A stretch of 64,000 bases of DNA. It comes from Haloplasmatales bacterium 4B (GTDB taxonomy: Bacteria; Bacillota_I; Bacilli_A; Haloplasmatales; Haloplasmataceae). A program made the translations under genes and the position numbers. Below the pieces are notes generated by a model, which saw only the letters and a program-made list of their open reading frames with translations, was not told where the DNA came from and made no database searches. The stretch lies in contig NSKI01000005.1 of assembly GCA_003586005.1 (NCBI GenBank), positions 1-64,000 on the forward strand. Direction: 5' to 3'. Of this stretch, positions 44,258 through 53,451 are shown piece by piece (positions within the stretch are counted from its first letter, which is position 1; the number at the start of each line of letters is the position of its first letter).

Positions 44258-45946
44258 TTATATTTCATTAACAACTAACATCACAATAGGTTTACGTTTA
44301 GTTTCTTTATATAAATATTTGCTTATTTTTTCACGAATATCATTTTTTAATTTACTCCAGTCAATGTTTCTTGGATTTGCAATTCCAGCATCAATTGAAT
44401 CTATCATAATTTGTTGAACCTTATTAATGATTTCTTCATTTTCCTTGACATAGATAAAGCCTCTTGATACTATTTCTGGGCCAGCTGAAACTTTTTTAGT
44501 TTTAGCGTCTAAAGTAATCATTGCCAATAAAATTCCATCTTTTGATAATAAAACTCGGTCTTTTAAAACAACATTATTCATTTCGCCAACACTTAAACCA
44601 TCGACAAGAATCTGGTCAACATCAATAACATTTGAGTTATTAACTAAATCACCTTGACTAAATTCAACAACCTTCCCATTATTTAACAAAATAATATTTT
44701 CCGTGTTATAACCCATTTGTTCAGCAATTTTAGCTTGTGCATATTGATGACGATATTCACCAATTACAGGAATAATATATTTTGGTTTTAGTAAATTAAT
44801 CATTAATTTAATATCTTCGCTACTTGCATGTGGTGAAGGTAAATAGGTTTTATTTATTGTATTTACACTTGCACCTGTCCTATATAAAATATCAATTGTT
44901 CTTGCAGATTTTATTTCTGTTCCCGGAATTGGTGGTGTAGCTAGGAAAATTGTATCTGTCTTTTCAATATTTATTAAACGGTCAAATTTTTTTGCCATTC
45001 TTATAAGAGCATCAAATGGTTCTTGACGTTCTCCTGTAGCTAGAACTACTAAGTTTGGTAAATTATTATCATTAGTTTCATCGATAAACTTTAGATTAAC
45101 AAGCATTCCTGGAGTTGGGAACTTAATATACCCCATTTTTACAGAGATATCAACTATACGTTGCATTTTACGTCCAATTATCGCTATTTTTCGGTTATGT
45201 TCATTAGCCACATCAATTATTTTTTGGATTCTTTGTAAATCAGATGAAAAAACTGAAACGATTATTCTTCCGCTTGTTTGTGAAAACAAGTTACTCAGCT
45301 CAAATGCCAAACGATTCTCTCCACTAGTATGACCTGCTTTATTAGCTGACAAACTTTCGGATAGTAAAGCAAGCACCCCTTTTCGAGAAATATCTGTTAT
45401 TTGATCATAGCTTGTTTGATATCTTTTATCAACACTTTGTTCAAATGTATAACTAGAAGTATATACAATAGCTCCATCAACTGTATTAATACATATACCT
45501 ATTGAATCAGGAATACTTGAAGTTGTACTATAAAATGAAATTTGCACGTCATTAAAAGTTAATACATTTGAACTTTTGATTATTTTCAGCTGATATTTTT
45601 CAATATCTTCTCCATCCTCTCGTAATGCATCTTCTACTAGAGCAATTGTTAACCTTGTTCCATAAACAGGTAAATTAATTTTCTTTAATAAATTAGGTAT
45701 TGCACCAATATGATTTTCGTGTGCATGAGTTAAAAATAAGCAAACAATCCTATTTTTATTTTCTACTAAATATTTAATATCAGGAATAACTGCATCAACA
45801 CCGAGCAAGTCATCACCAGGGTATTTTAAACCAGCGTCAATTATAAAAATCTTTCCATTTACTTCAATTACATACATGTTTTTACCATTTTCACCTAGAC
45901 CACCTAAGGCAAAAATTTTAATTTTTGAATGTTTAATATTTTCCAC
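44258..45946 (-). CDS. rnjB: RNase J2-type protein with decayed active site
   Basis: 562 residues with full RNase J architecture: beta-lactamase and beta-CASP domains, GGLGENGKNMYVIE, ATPPIPGTEIKSARTIDILY, INLLKPKYIIPVIGEYRHQY and a C-terminal domain ending KRKPIVMLVVNEI. The metal motif reads HAHENH (74-79) rather than HGHEDH, the later HSIPDS reads SSIPDS and GDFKFD reads SSYTFE. Several zinc ligands are thus lost, as partly seen in B. subtilis RNJB. It probably acts as a scaffold with an active RNase J1. The GTG start has a weak site; a stronger AAGGATGG lies further up beyond a small hairpin. Position before the spoIIIE-like gene matches rnjB. Confidence 0.87.
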   Translation of the reverse strand: MENIKHSKIKIFALGGLGENGKNMYVIEVNGKIFIIDAGLKYPGDDLLGVDAVIPDIKYLVENKNRIVCLFLTHAHENHIGAIPNLLKKINLPVYGTRLTIALVEDALREDGEDIEKYQLKIIKSSNVLTFNDVQISFYSTTSSIPDSIGICINTVDGAIVYTSSYTFEQSVDKRYQTSYDQITDISRKGVLALLSESLSANKAGHTSGENRLAFELSNLFSQTSGRIIVSVFSSDLQRIQKIIDVANEHNRKIAIIGRKMQRIVDISVKMGYIKFPTPGMLVNLKFIDETNDNNLPNLVVLATGERQEPFDALIRMAKKFDRLINIEKTDTIFLATPPIPGTEIKSARTIDILYRTGASVNTINKTYLPSPHASSEDIKLMINLLKPKYIIPVIGEYRHQYAQAKIAEQMGYNTENIILLNNGKVVEFSQGDLVNNSNVIDVDQILVDGLSVGEMNNVVLKDRVLLSKDGILLAMITLDAKTKKVSAGPEIVSRGFIYVKENEEIINKVQQIMIDSIDAGIANPRNIDWSKLKNDIREKISKYLYKETKRKPIVMLVVNEI

Positions 45947-46098
45947 TAATTTAATCCGCTACAAAATGTACGGATTTCACCATCCTTTCTAAAAAAAAAT
46001 ATAATTAAATTTATATAATAAATAATTAATTACGTATATAGTATGATTCATCTTTTCATTACTTATCTTATTATATATCACATTTTTAAAAAAATAAA

Positions 46099-46131
46099 TA
46101 AAAAGGATACAACAAAGTTGTATCCTTTTTT
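46099..46131. terminator. Terminator of the dipicolinate operon
   Basis: AAAAAGGATACAAC/GTTGTATCCTTTTT, a perfect 14-bp stem with a 3-4-base loop, 47 bases past the dapA stop. It separates dapA from the rnjB-like gene. Confidence 0.88.
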
Positions 46132-46177
46132 ATTCAATGCTTAAAATACTGATATATCAATAAAATTCAGACAATAA

Positions 46178-47038
46178 TTAAATTCCTAAAATTGTAAATA
46201 ATTCAGTTTTTACCTCATCTGGCATTTCAACTAATGGTAAACGTACACTACCAACATCAAATCCTAATTTATTTAGAGCTGCTTTTAACGGAACTGGATT
46301 AGGTTTTATGAATAAAGCCTTAAATTTTGGATTATAAATGTCAAATATTGATTTAGCTTCTTTAAGCTGTTTAGTTCTCATTAATTGAATAATATTATTA
46401 ATTGATTTTCCATAAATATGGCTAGCTACCGAAACTACTCCATCTGCATTTTCCATAAGAGCATCATATAATAAAACATCATCTCCTACATATGCTTTAA
46501 AACTAGGTATTTCATTTTTTATTTTTTTGATATTATCTACATTTTTATTTGATTCTTTGATTCCAACAATATTTTTGATTTTAGATAATTTCTTTATAGT
46601 TTCAAACTCCATATCTATTCCTGTTCTAGATGGGATATTATAAATTATAATTGGTTTTTTAGTACTACCAGCAATTTTTTTAAAATGCATGTAAAGTCCT
46701 TGTTGATCTGGTTTGTTGTAATATGGTACCACTACTAAATAACCTGATAAAGGTAAATATTCTACTCTTTTTATAAAATCTACCGTTTTTTGTGTGGAAT
46801 AAGAACCAACACCTGCTATAATAGGGACTCTTTCATTGGTATACTCCAATGTTTTTTCAAATAACAATATTTTTTCTAAATCAGTTAGTGTAGGTGCTTC
46901 ACCTGTTGTACCACAGACAACAAGGGAGTTACTATTATTTCTGATTAGATGTTCAATTAATTTTTTTAAACTACTAAAATTTATATTATCAAATTTATCA
47001 AATGGAGTTACCATAGCTGTTATTATTTTCCCAAGCAC
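46178..47038 (-). CDS. dapA: 4-hydroxy-tetrahydrodipicolinate synthase
   Basis: Condenses aspartate semialdehyde with pyruvate. Barrel motifs: VVCGTTGEAPTLT, YYNKPDQQGLYMHF, YNIPSRTGIDM with the catalytic Tyr, and VGIKESNK with the Schiff-base Lys. 286 residues from GTG 47038, which lies after GGGGTGAAAATA and overlaps dapG by 41 bases; GTG 47047 is inside the site. Its product is the substrate of the dipicolinate synthase encoded upstream in the same operon. Confidence 0.92.
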   Translation of the reverse strand: MLGKIITAMVTPFDKFDNINFSSLKKLIEHLIRNNSNSLVVCGTTGEAPTLTDLEKILLFEKTLEYTNERVPIIAGVGSYSTQKTVDFIKRVEYLPLSGYLVVVPYYNKPDQQGLYMHFKKIAGSTKKPIIIYNIPSRTGIDMEFETIKKLSKIKNIVGIKESNKNVDNIKKIKNEIPSFKAYVGDDVLLYDALMENADGVVSVASHIYGKSINNIIQLMRTKQLKEAKSIFDIYNPKFKALFIKPNPVPLKAALNKLGFDVGSVRLPLVEMPDEVKTELFTILGI

Positions 47039-48080
47039 TATTTTCACCCCGCTTTATAATTTTTTGATGTAGCTCATTTAATTTTTTATAAACATATTTT
47101 GTTTCTACAAAGTAAGTTTGAAAACTTTTTATTTTACCATAAATAATGATAGTAATTTTACTAAATCCTTCTTTTTTTTCACTTAAAATATTTTTTTCAT
47201 TTAAATAATTATGAAACAAAATGCTGTCTTCCAAATGAACATAATAATTATTTTCATATTCATAACATTTAATAAAGTCTACTTTATTTTTGATTTTATA
47301 CTGAATGTAATCAGTTTTATATGATAAGTTTGTCATTAAAACTTCTTCATCTATAACTTCAGTATATGAATTATAATCATTTATTGAGACAAATTTCATT
47401 TTAATATTATGATTTTTTGCAAGCTTTGCAGCTTTATAATGCAAAACCCTTGAACCATTTTGAGTCATGTCAATTAACACATCAAAATTAAGTTTAGGAA
47501 TTTTGACTGCATCTGGTACAATACGTGGATCCGCTGTAAATACTCCATCAACATCTGAGATAATCTCTACATACAATGCATTTAGTGCAATACCTAAAGT
47601 AATTGCAGTTGTATCGCTGCCACCTCGACCTAGAGTACTTACCTCTCCATCAATTGTAAGACCTTGAAATCCCGGTACTACAATTACATCATATTCAGAA
47701 ATTTTATTTAAAATATCTATATCATTTATTTTAATAATATCAGCATTGGTAAAATTATTATTAGTGATAATACCAATTTCTTTTGTTGATAAACTAATGG
47801 CTTTTATTCCATTTTCTACTAGGAAGTCAGTAAACACAACACTACTTATAATTTCACCAATGGAAAGTAGGCGATCCTGTTCCTTTTTAGTCACATAATT
47901 TCTAATTAAATTTTTTAAGGTATCAGTTGCATATGGCTCTGATTCACGGCCCATAGCTGATACCACACAAATAACTTTATGATTTAATTTTAGCTCTTTT
48001 TTTATATGAACAATAGATTTATAGTTTCCTTCTTTGTTTCTGATGGAAGTCCCTCCAAATTTCTGCACCACTATATCCAT
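46998..48080 (-). CDS. dapG: Aspartokinase, DapG type with shortened regulatory domain
   Basis: Phosphorylates aspartate. Catalytic part: VVQKFGGTSIRNKEGNY, VVSAMGRESEPYATDTL, VVPGFQGLTIDGEVSTLGRG, GSDTTAITLGIALNA and SDVDGVFTADPRIVPDA. After about residue 250 the usual pair of ACT domains (about 160 residues) is cut to about 110 weakly conserved residues, which suggests weak or absent feedback control. 360 residues compared with about 404 in B. subtilis. Four bases separate it from asd. Confidence 0.88.
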   Translation of the reverse strand: MDIVVQKFGGTSIRNKEGNYKSIVHIKKELKLNHKVICVVSAMGRESEPYATDTLKNLIRNYVTKKEQDRLLSIGEIISSVVFTDFLVENGIKAISLSTKEIGIITNNNFTNADIIKINDIDILNKISEYDVIVVPGFQGLTIDGEVSTLGRGGSDTTAITLGIALNALYVEIISDVDGVFTADPRIVPDAVKIPKLNFDVLIDMTQNGSRVLHYKAAKLAKNHNIKMKFVSINDYNSYTEVIDEEVLMTNLSYKTDYIQYKIKNKVDFIKCYEYENNYYVHLEDSILFHNYLNEKNILSEKKEGFSKITIIIYGKIKSFQTYFVETKYVYKKLNELHQKIIKRGENSAWENNNSYGNSI

Positions 48081-48084
48081 CTAA

Positions 48085-49110
48085 TCACCAACCATAAATC
48101 TTTTCTTGATAACATTTTTCAGCAATCTGCAAGGCGTTAGCTGCTGCTCCCTTTATTAGATTATCCGCAACAATCCAAAGATGTAGAACTTTATCGCAAT
48201 ATAGATCTTTTCTAATCCTTCCTACAAATACTTCACTGCGATCTTGACAAATTTCTGCAATAGGATAAATTTGATTTTCTATATCATCTAAAACTACTAT
48301 GTTCACTGAATTATTAAGAATTTCATATACATTGCTCAAATCTACATTTTCAGAAAAAGTCACTGTAACACTTTCTGAATGTCCATTTAATACTGGAACT
48401 CTAACAGCTGTACAACTAATTGAAAATTCTAAACCTAAGATTTTTTGCGACTCATATATTACTTTTAATTCTTCCTTTGAATAGCCATTTACAGAAAATT
48501 TATCTATTTGTGGTATCGAATTATTTAGGATGAAATAATGTTTTTTTAAATCTTTTACTGGTAGTATTTTTGGAATTAATGTCGATTTATTATATAGTTC
48601 AATTTGAAATAGATATTCATCTATTGCTTCTTTACCTGCCCCAGAAACTGCTTGGTAAGTAGAAACATCAACCCGTTTAATAGAATTTATTTTCCCCAAA
48701 GCATTTAAGATCATTGCTAATTGTATTGTCGAACAATTAGGATTCGCTATTAATCTATTTTCTTTTTTTATTGTAAATGGGTTAATTTCAGGTACTACAA
48801 GCGGAACATTTTCTTTCATTCTATATACACTAGAATTATCAATAACCACAGCTCCCTTTTCTAAAGCTATATCAACATATTTTTTTGTCACATCATTATT
48901 AGTCATAAAAAATACTAGATTTAGATTATCAAACACTTTATCTGATAATTTTTGAATTTTAATTTTATGATTTTTGAATAACAAATCCTTTCCAGATGAT
49001 TGACTTGATGCTATTACCCTTATTTCTTCGATTGGTAAAAGAGTTTTTTCTAAAAGATATATTAGTTTCCCTCCAACAAGTCCAGTTGCTCCTACAACTC
49101 CAATTTTCAT
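48085..49110 (-). CDS. asd: Aspartate-semialdehyde dehydrogenase
   Basis: Reduces aspartyl phosphate. NADP motif IGVVGATGLVGGKLIYLL, ASSQSSGKDL, catalytic Cys in IANPNCSTIQLAM, and CTAVRVPVLNGHSESVTV. 341 residues. ATG overlaps the dpaB stop (ATGA). Confidence 0.93.
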   Translation of the reverse strand: MKIGVVGATGLVGGKLIYLLEKTLLPIEEIRVIASSQSSGKDLLFKNHKIKIQKLSDKVFDNLNLVFFMTNNDVTKKYVDIALEKGAVVIDNSSVYRMKENVPLVVPEINPFTIKKENRLIANPNCSTIQLAMILNALGKINSIKRVDVSTYQAVSGAGKEAIDEYLFQIELYNKSTLIPKILPVKDLKKHYFILNNSIPQIDKFSVNGYSKEELKVIYESQKILGLEFSISCTAVRVPVLNGHSESVTVTFSENVDLSNVYEILNNSVNIVVLDDIENQIYPIAEICQDRSEVFVGRIRKDLYCDKVLHLWIVADNLIKGAAANALQIAEKCYQEKIYGW

Positions 49111-49697
49111 TCCTCATCAACTCGCTTGTTTCTAGCAATGATAATTGGTTGGATTTGTTTATGATTTAAACTATATTTTATTGTATCTTCAATTTTTGAA
49201 AAGTCTGAAACTAAACTATTTGGCTTTTCAGCAGGATTATCTTGACCGAATGGGACAAAATAAATATTTTTCATTACCAATAATTTCATTAAATTTGAAC
49301 CATTCATTCCTAATGCATCATTTGATGAGACAGCTAAAATTACAGGACGACTATTTCTGAGTGTTGATTTTGCTGTCATTAAAACAGCATTATCTGTTAT
49401 TGCATTAGCTAATTTACTTAGTGTCGTTCCTGACATAGGGGCAATAAGCATTAAATCGAAGAACTTGCTTGGACCAAAAGGTTCAGCCTCTTCAATAGTG
49501 TATATTATTTTATCACCAATTAGTGCTTCTATTTCTTTAGTGTATTCAGGATGCTTCTTCAAAGACTCTGTTCCAAATAACCTAATTTGATAATTTTTCA
49601 AAAACATATTTTTAATTATTGGTAACAAATCATTAATTTTACCGTAAGAACCTGTGATTCCAATCGCAACTTTTAATGAAGATATTTTATCATGCAT
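49107..49697 (-). CDS. dpaB: Dipicolinate synthase subunit B
   Basis: Flavoprotein-like subunit (SpoVFB) of the enzyme that makes dipicolinic acid in the mother cell. 196 residues with VAIGITGSYGKINDLLPII, DLMLIAPMSGTTLSKLANAI, MTAKSTLRNSRPVILAVSSN and the ALGMNGSNLMKLL segment. One-base stop/start overlap with dpaA and four with asd; GGGGGTGAG before the ATG. Confidence 0.93.
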   Translation of the reverse strand: MHDKISSLKVAIGITGSYGKINDLLPIIKNMFLKNYQIRLFGTESLKKHPEYTKEIEALIGDKIIYTIEEAEPFGPSKFFDLMLIAPMSGTTLSKLANAITDNAVLMTAKSTLRNSRPVILAVSSNDALGMNGSNLMKLLVMKNIYFVPFGQDNPAEKPNSLVSDFSKIEDTIKYSLNHKQIQPIIIARNKRVDEE

Positions 49698-50524
49698 TAA
49701 TACTCACCCCCATAAATGTTTTGATAGATAAATTCAGCGATTAATTTTCCAGAAGTCTGTGGTGCAATTTTCCCGGGAATTCCAGGTAATAATATTGTTT
49801 TAATGTTTTCCTTAAATGCATACTGATGATTTAATCCATAGGGTTCACTTGCTACATCAATGATAAGAATATCTTTATCTATTAATTTATCGAGGACAAA
49901 ATTATCAATTATTTTGTATGGCACAGTATTTATTATAAAATCAAACTTTGTTATATCATTTAACATTTGTTGATAATTGATCATTTTTAGGTCACATATT
50001 TTCCCGTGAACTATATCTTTATGATCTCTGGCTACAACAGTAATATCTGCTTTCATACTTTTTAAAACATTTGCGTTAATTTGCCCAAGTCTTCCATAAC
50101 CAATAATTAATATGTTGCTACTAAATATAGCCTTTTCACTATTATTAACTATGGTTTCAATAACCCCTTCTGTTGTTATATAGTTATTCTTTATCGCTAA
50201 ATCATCGGTAAAATAACTAACCAAATCAATTTGATGTTTATCACATAAATTTTTAAAATCTTCACTTATTATACCAGTAAAGATTTTCTTGTTTTTTAAT
50301 TTCATTAAATAATTCTCTGTTAATTTAATGTCTGTTCCATCTATAACAAAATCGTTATTTACACCACGAATAGGTAAAATCACATAATCAAAATCGTTAT
50401 TTTCTACTTCAGTTAATAATTGAACTTTATCTTCAATTTCATTTATGTTTAATCTTATTTTGAGATAGTCATGAATAAACTGTATTCTTTTATCCTTATT
50501 TTTTACTATAAGAACTTTAGACAT
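49697..50524 (-). CDS. dpaA: Dipicolinate synthase subunit A
   Basis: NAD(P)-binding subunit (SpoVFA). 275 residues: an N-terminal flavodoxin-like half (DYVILPIRGVNNDFVI) and a Rossmann half with ILIIGYGRLGQINANVLKS, VVARDHK, DFIINTVPYKII, DILIIDVASEPYG and LLPGIPGKIAPQTSGKLIAE. Dipicolinate fills the spore core and provides heat resistance. First gene of the operon, with GAGGTGAG upstream and a sigma-K-type promoter at 50553-50580. Confidence 0.94.
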   Translation of the reverse strand: MSKVLIVKNKDKRIQFIHDYLKIRLNINEIEDKVQLLTEVENNDFDYVILPIRGVNNDFVIDGTDIKLTENYLMKLKNKKIFTGIISEDFKNLCDKHQIDLVSYFTDDLAIKNNYITTEGVIETIVNNSEKAIFSSNILIIGYGRLGQINANVLKSMKADITVVARDHKDIVHGKICDLKMINYQQMLNDITKFDFIINTVPYKIIDNFVLDKLIDKDILIIDVASEPYGLNHQYAFKENIKTILLPGIPGKIAPQTSGKLIAEFIYQNIYGGEY

Positions 50525-50552
50525 TATAACTCACCTCTTATTACTTTCATAT

Positions 50553-50580
50553 TATTTTATGAAAGGAAATATATTAAGGT
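50553..50580 (-). promoter_or_regulatory. Sigma-K-type promoter of the dipicolinate operon
   Basis: -10 CATAAAATA (50553-50561) fits the B. subtilis sigma-K consensus CATANNNTA. AC (50579-50580) lies 17 bases upstream, as expected for its -35. It is 28 bases before the dpaA start, and spoVFAB is sigma-K dependent in B. subtilis. In such AT-rich DNA a chance match remains possible, at roughly one per cent for a 100-base upstream region. Confidence 0.6.
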
Positions 50581-50768
50581 TACATTATAATTTATTAATT
50601 ATAATTATGAAATTAGGCACTAAAATTTGATTGAAACGCCTAGAATTTAAGTATTTGAGTGTGCATTTCACACGTTTTTTCTGTATTTATCAAAAAAAAT
50701 ATCTAAAATCATACACATTTTACCTAATATTTAGTTTGGTGTTCAGCTACTATCGAGGTTATTAGCAA

Positions 50769-50796
50769 AAAAAAAAGCATATGTAATTCATATGCT
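50769..50796 (-). terminator. pnp terminator
   Basis: AAGCATATG/CATATGCTT stem overlapping the pnp stop, followed by ten T. It isolates pnp from the dipicolinate operon. The remaining gap (50581-50768) shows only a GTGTG/CACAC hairpin near 50670. Confidence 0.85.
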
Positions 50797-52886
50797 TAGT
50801 CACCTTTTATAGCAGCTTTCCGAGATAAATTAATCCGATTTTTTTCATCAACATCTGTCACCTTAACAATTATTTCATCACCAAGTTTAACAACATCTTC
50901 AACTTTTGCTACTCTTTCAGTATCAAGTTGTGAGATATGAACTAAGCCTTCAGCACCTGGGAATATTTCTACAAATGCTCCAAACTTTTCAACTCTAGTA
51001 ACTTTTCCAGTATAAATTGCTCCGATAACAACTTCACGAACTATGGCTTCTATAATTTCAATAGTTTGTTCAATGTTGACATAATCTTGATGCATAATAA
51101 AGACACGACCATCTTGTTCAATATCAATTTTAACACCAGTTTTTTCAATAATAGCATTTATTTGTTTACCATTTGGTCCAATTACATCACGAATCTTCTC
51201 TGGATTAATATGCATCATTTTAACTTTAGGTGCATATTTTGATAATTCTGGACGAACTTCAGAAATTGTTGTCATCATATGATTTAAAATTTCTAGTCTT
51301 GCCTTTCTTGCTTGAAGTAATGCTTCGTGTAATATATCTCTACTTAGTCCATCAATTTTAATGTCCATTTGAATCGCGGTAACACCTTTTTTTGTCCCTG
51401 CAACTTTAAAGTCCATATCTCCTAAATGATCCTCTAAACCTTGGATATCAGTTAAAACTGTATAAAAATCGCCTTTTTTAACAAGTCCCATCGCAATACC
51501 AGCAACCGGGTCTTTAATAGGTACACCTGCAGCCATCATAGCCATTGTTGAAGCACAAATCGAAGCTTGTGATGTTGATCCGTTTGATTCTAGTACTTCA
51601 GATACTAAACGAATTGTGTAAGGAAATTCTTCTTCACTAGGAATTACCCTTCTTAAAGCTCTTTCACCTAACGCACCATGACCAATTTCACGTCGACCTG
51701 GTCCACCATATCTACCGGTTTCTCCTACAGAAAAAGGTGGGAAATTATAATGATGCATAAATCGTTTTCGATCTTCTTCTTCTAAACCATCTAGTTTTTG
51801 GTTTTCACTAATTGATCCTAAAGTACATACAGATAATACTTGTGTCTGACCACGAGTAAATAATCCAGACCCATGAACACGTGGTAAAATATCAATTTTA
51901 CTAGATAGAGGACGAATTTCATCAACACCTCGACCATCAGGCCGAACTTTGTCTTCGGTAATTAGACGTCTTACTTCTTCTTTAACAATATCATGAATGA
52001 CTTCATTAACTTGTTTTAGTACTGCAGCATCAGCTTCCTCTGACTCATAAATAGCAATTACTTTATCTCTAACTGCATTTATGTTGTTCTGACGCTCTTG
52101 TTTATCAAAAGTTTTTATTGCTGTTTTCAAATCGATTTCAGCTAATTCTCTAACCCTATTGTTAATCTCTTTATTAATTTCATATAAATTAATTTCTCTT
52201 TTTTCTTTTCCAACTTCTGCAGTAATTTCTTTTTGAAAATTAATTAATTTTTGTAATTCTTGATGCCCATACATGATTGCATCTAACATTTCTTCTTCTG
52301 GCACCTCTTGAGCTCCTGCTTCCACCATGTTAACAGCATCACTTGTACCAGAAACTGCTAAATCAATAAGAGATAATTCTTTTTCAGTTACAGTTGGGTT
52401 AATAACAAATTTATCATCAACTTTTCCAACATAGACACCAGCAATCGGTCCCTTAAATGGAATATCTGAGACCATTAATGCCAAAGACGAACCAAACATT
52501 GCCGTCATTTCTGGAGAACAATCATGATCAACTGATAATATATAATTTATTACTTGAACGTCATTACGGAATCCATCAGGGAATAATGGGCGAATAGGTC
52601 TATCGATTAAACGACCTGATAATACAGCGTGTTCTGAAGGTCTACCTTCACGTTTAATAAATCCACCTGGCACCTTACCAACAGCATATAATCTTTCTTC
52701 ATATCCAATAGTTAATGGAAAAAAATCAAGGTCTTTAGGTTCTTTAGATGCAGTTGCACTAGATAATACAACTGTATCACCATAACGAACAAGGACAGCT
52801 CCGTTAGCTTGTTTAGCTAAGTCTCCATGTTCTACTATAAGTTTTCTTCCCGCAAATTCCAATTCAAAAATCTTTTTTTCGCTCAT
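50796..52886 (-). CDS. pnp: Polynucleotide phosphorylase
   Basis: 3'-5' phosphorolytic exoribonuclease of 696 residues: two RNase PH domains ([56 protein letters not shown]), an alpha-helical domain between them, then KH ([17 protein letters not shown]) and S1 ([20 protein letters not shown]) domains. AAGGAG before the ATG. rpsO-pnp order is conserved in most bacteria. Confidence 0.97.
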   Translation of the reverse strand: MSEKKIFELEFAGRKLIVEHGDLAKQANGAVLVRYGDTVVLSSATASKEPKDLDFFPLTIGYEERLYAVGKVPGGFIKREGRPSEHAVLSGRLIDRPIRPLFPDGFRNDVQVINYILSVDHDCSPEMTAMFGSSLALMVSDIPFKGPIAGVYVGKVDDKFVINPTVTEKELSLIDLAVSGTSDAVNMVEAGAQEVPEEEMLDAIMYGHQELQKLINFQKEITAEVGKEKREINLYEINKEINNRVRELAEIDLKTAIKTFDKQERQNNINAVRDKVIAIYESEEADAAVLKQVNEVIHDIVKEEVRRLITEDKVRPDGRGVDEIRPLSSKIDILPRVHGSGLFTRGQTQVLSVCTLGSISENQKLDGLEEEDRKRFMHHYNFPPFSVGETGRYGGPGRREIGHGALGERALRRVIPSEEEFPYTIRLVSEVLESNGSTSQASICASTMAMMAAGVPIKDPVAGIAMGLVKKGDFYTVLTDIQGLEDHLGDMDFKVAGTKKGVTAIQMDIKIDGLSRDILHEALLQARKARLEILNHMMTTISEVRPELSKYAPKVKMMHINPEKIRDVIGPNGKQINAIIEKTGVKIDIEQDGRVFIMHQDYVNIEQTIEIIEAIVREVVIGAIYTGKVTRVEKFGAFVEIFPGAEGLVHISQLDTERVAKVEDVVKLGDEIIVKVTDVDEKNRINLSRKAAIKGD

Positions 52887-52920
52887 GTTTTACTCCTTTA
52901 TACCAAATCTTACCTAATTA

Positions 52921-52929
52921 ATAATACCA
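52921..52929 (-). promoter_or_regulatory. Candidate extended -10 promoter for pnp
   Basis: TGGTATTAT on the minus strand (TATTAT at 52921-52926), 35 bases before the pnp ATG; no convincing -35. Confidence 0.4.
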
Positions 52930-53000
52930 TAAAATAATGTGTTTTTTTATAGTTTGAGACATTTTTTTAAAAATATTTTACTTTTTTCAAAATTATAAAA

Positions 53001-53025
53001 AAGCTATATACAAAGTATATAGCTT
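53001..53025 (-). terminator. rpsO terminator
   Basis: AAGCTATATAC/GTATATAGCTT stem followed by TTTTTT, six bases after the rpsO stop. Confidence 0.85.
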
Positions 53026-53030
53026 AATTC

Positions 53031-53300
53031 TTAGTGACGTAATCCTAATTTAGAAATGACATTACGGTAACTTTCAACATTATTTTCTTTTAAATAAATT
53101 AATAAATGTTTACGTCTACCAATTTTTTTCATTAAACCACGACGAGTATGATAATCTTTTTTGTGTTCTTTTAAGTGAGCATTAATACGGTTAATCTCAT
53201 TTGTTAATACAGCAATTTGAACTTCAGCCGAACCTGTGTCACCTTCATGAATCGCAAAATCTTTAATTATTAACTCTTTTTCTTGTTTTGATATAGCCAT
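53031..53300 (-). CDS. rpsO: Ribosomal protein uS15
   Basis: 89 residues: [40 protein letters not shown] and [13 protein letters not shown]. Start 53300 (MAISKQEK) follows AGGAGGT; the frame to 53336 is an upstream extension without a site. Binds 16S rRNA early in 30S assembly. Confidence 0.97.
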   Translation of the reverse strand: MAISKQEKELIIKDFAIHEGDTGSAEVQIAVLTNEINRINAHLKEHKKDYHTRRGLMKKIGRRKHLLIYLKENNVESYRNVISKLGLRH

Positions 53301-53333
53301 GTTTTTACCTCCTATATTATTTGTCACATTTAT

Positions 53334-53366
53334 CAAAGCCTACGTCGGAGAATCGCTAAGCTTAGA
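53334..53366 (-). promoter_or_regulatory. Candidate S15 autoregulatory leader
   Basis: On the minus strand, CTAAGCTTAGCGATTC is followed by TCCGACGTAGGCTTTG, a GC-richer, structured stretch 34 bases before the rpsO start. Firmicute rpsO leaders contain structured elements that S15 binds to repress its own translation. I assign this by position and character, not by a confirmed structural match. Confidence 0.4.
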
Positions 53367-53451
53367 TAAAAGTCATAATTTATTGTACATTAAAAATTCA
53401 TAATAATCAAGCATTATTTATATATTTAGAATCAAGTTAATTATAGTCTTA

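Noticed and set aside
49145-49360. 71-residue plus-strand frame opposite dpaB
   Set aside because: It is antisense to a well-supported gene, has no ribosome binding site and is compositionally a mirror of dpaB.
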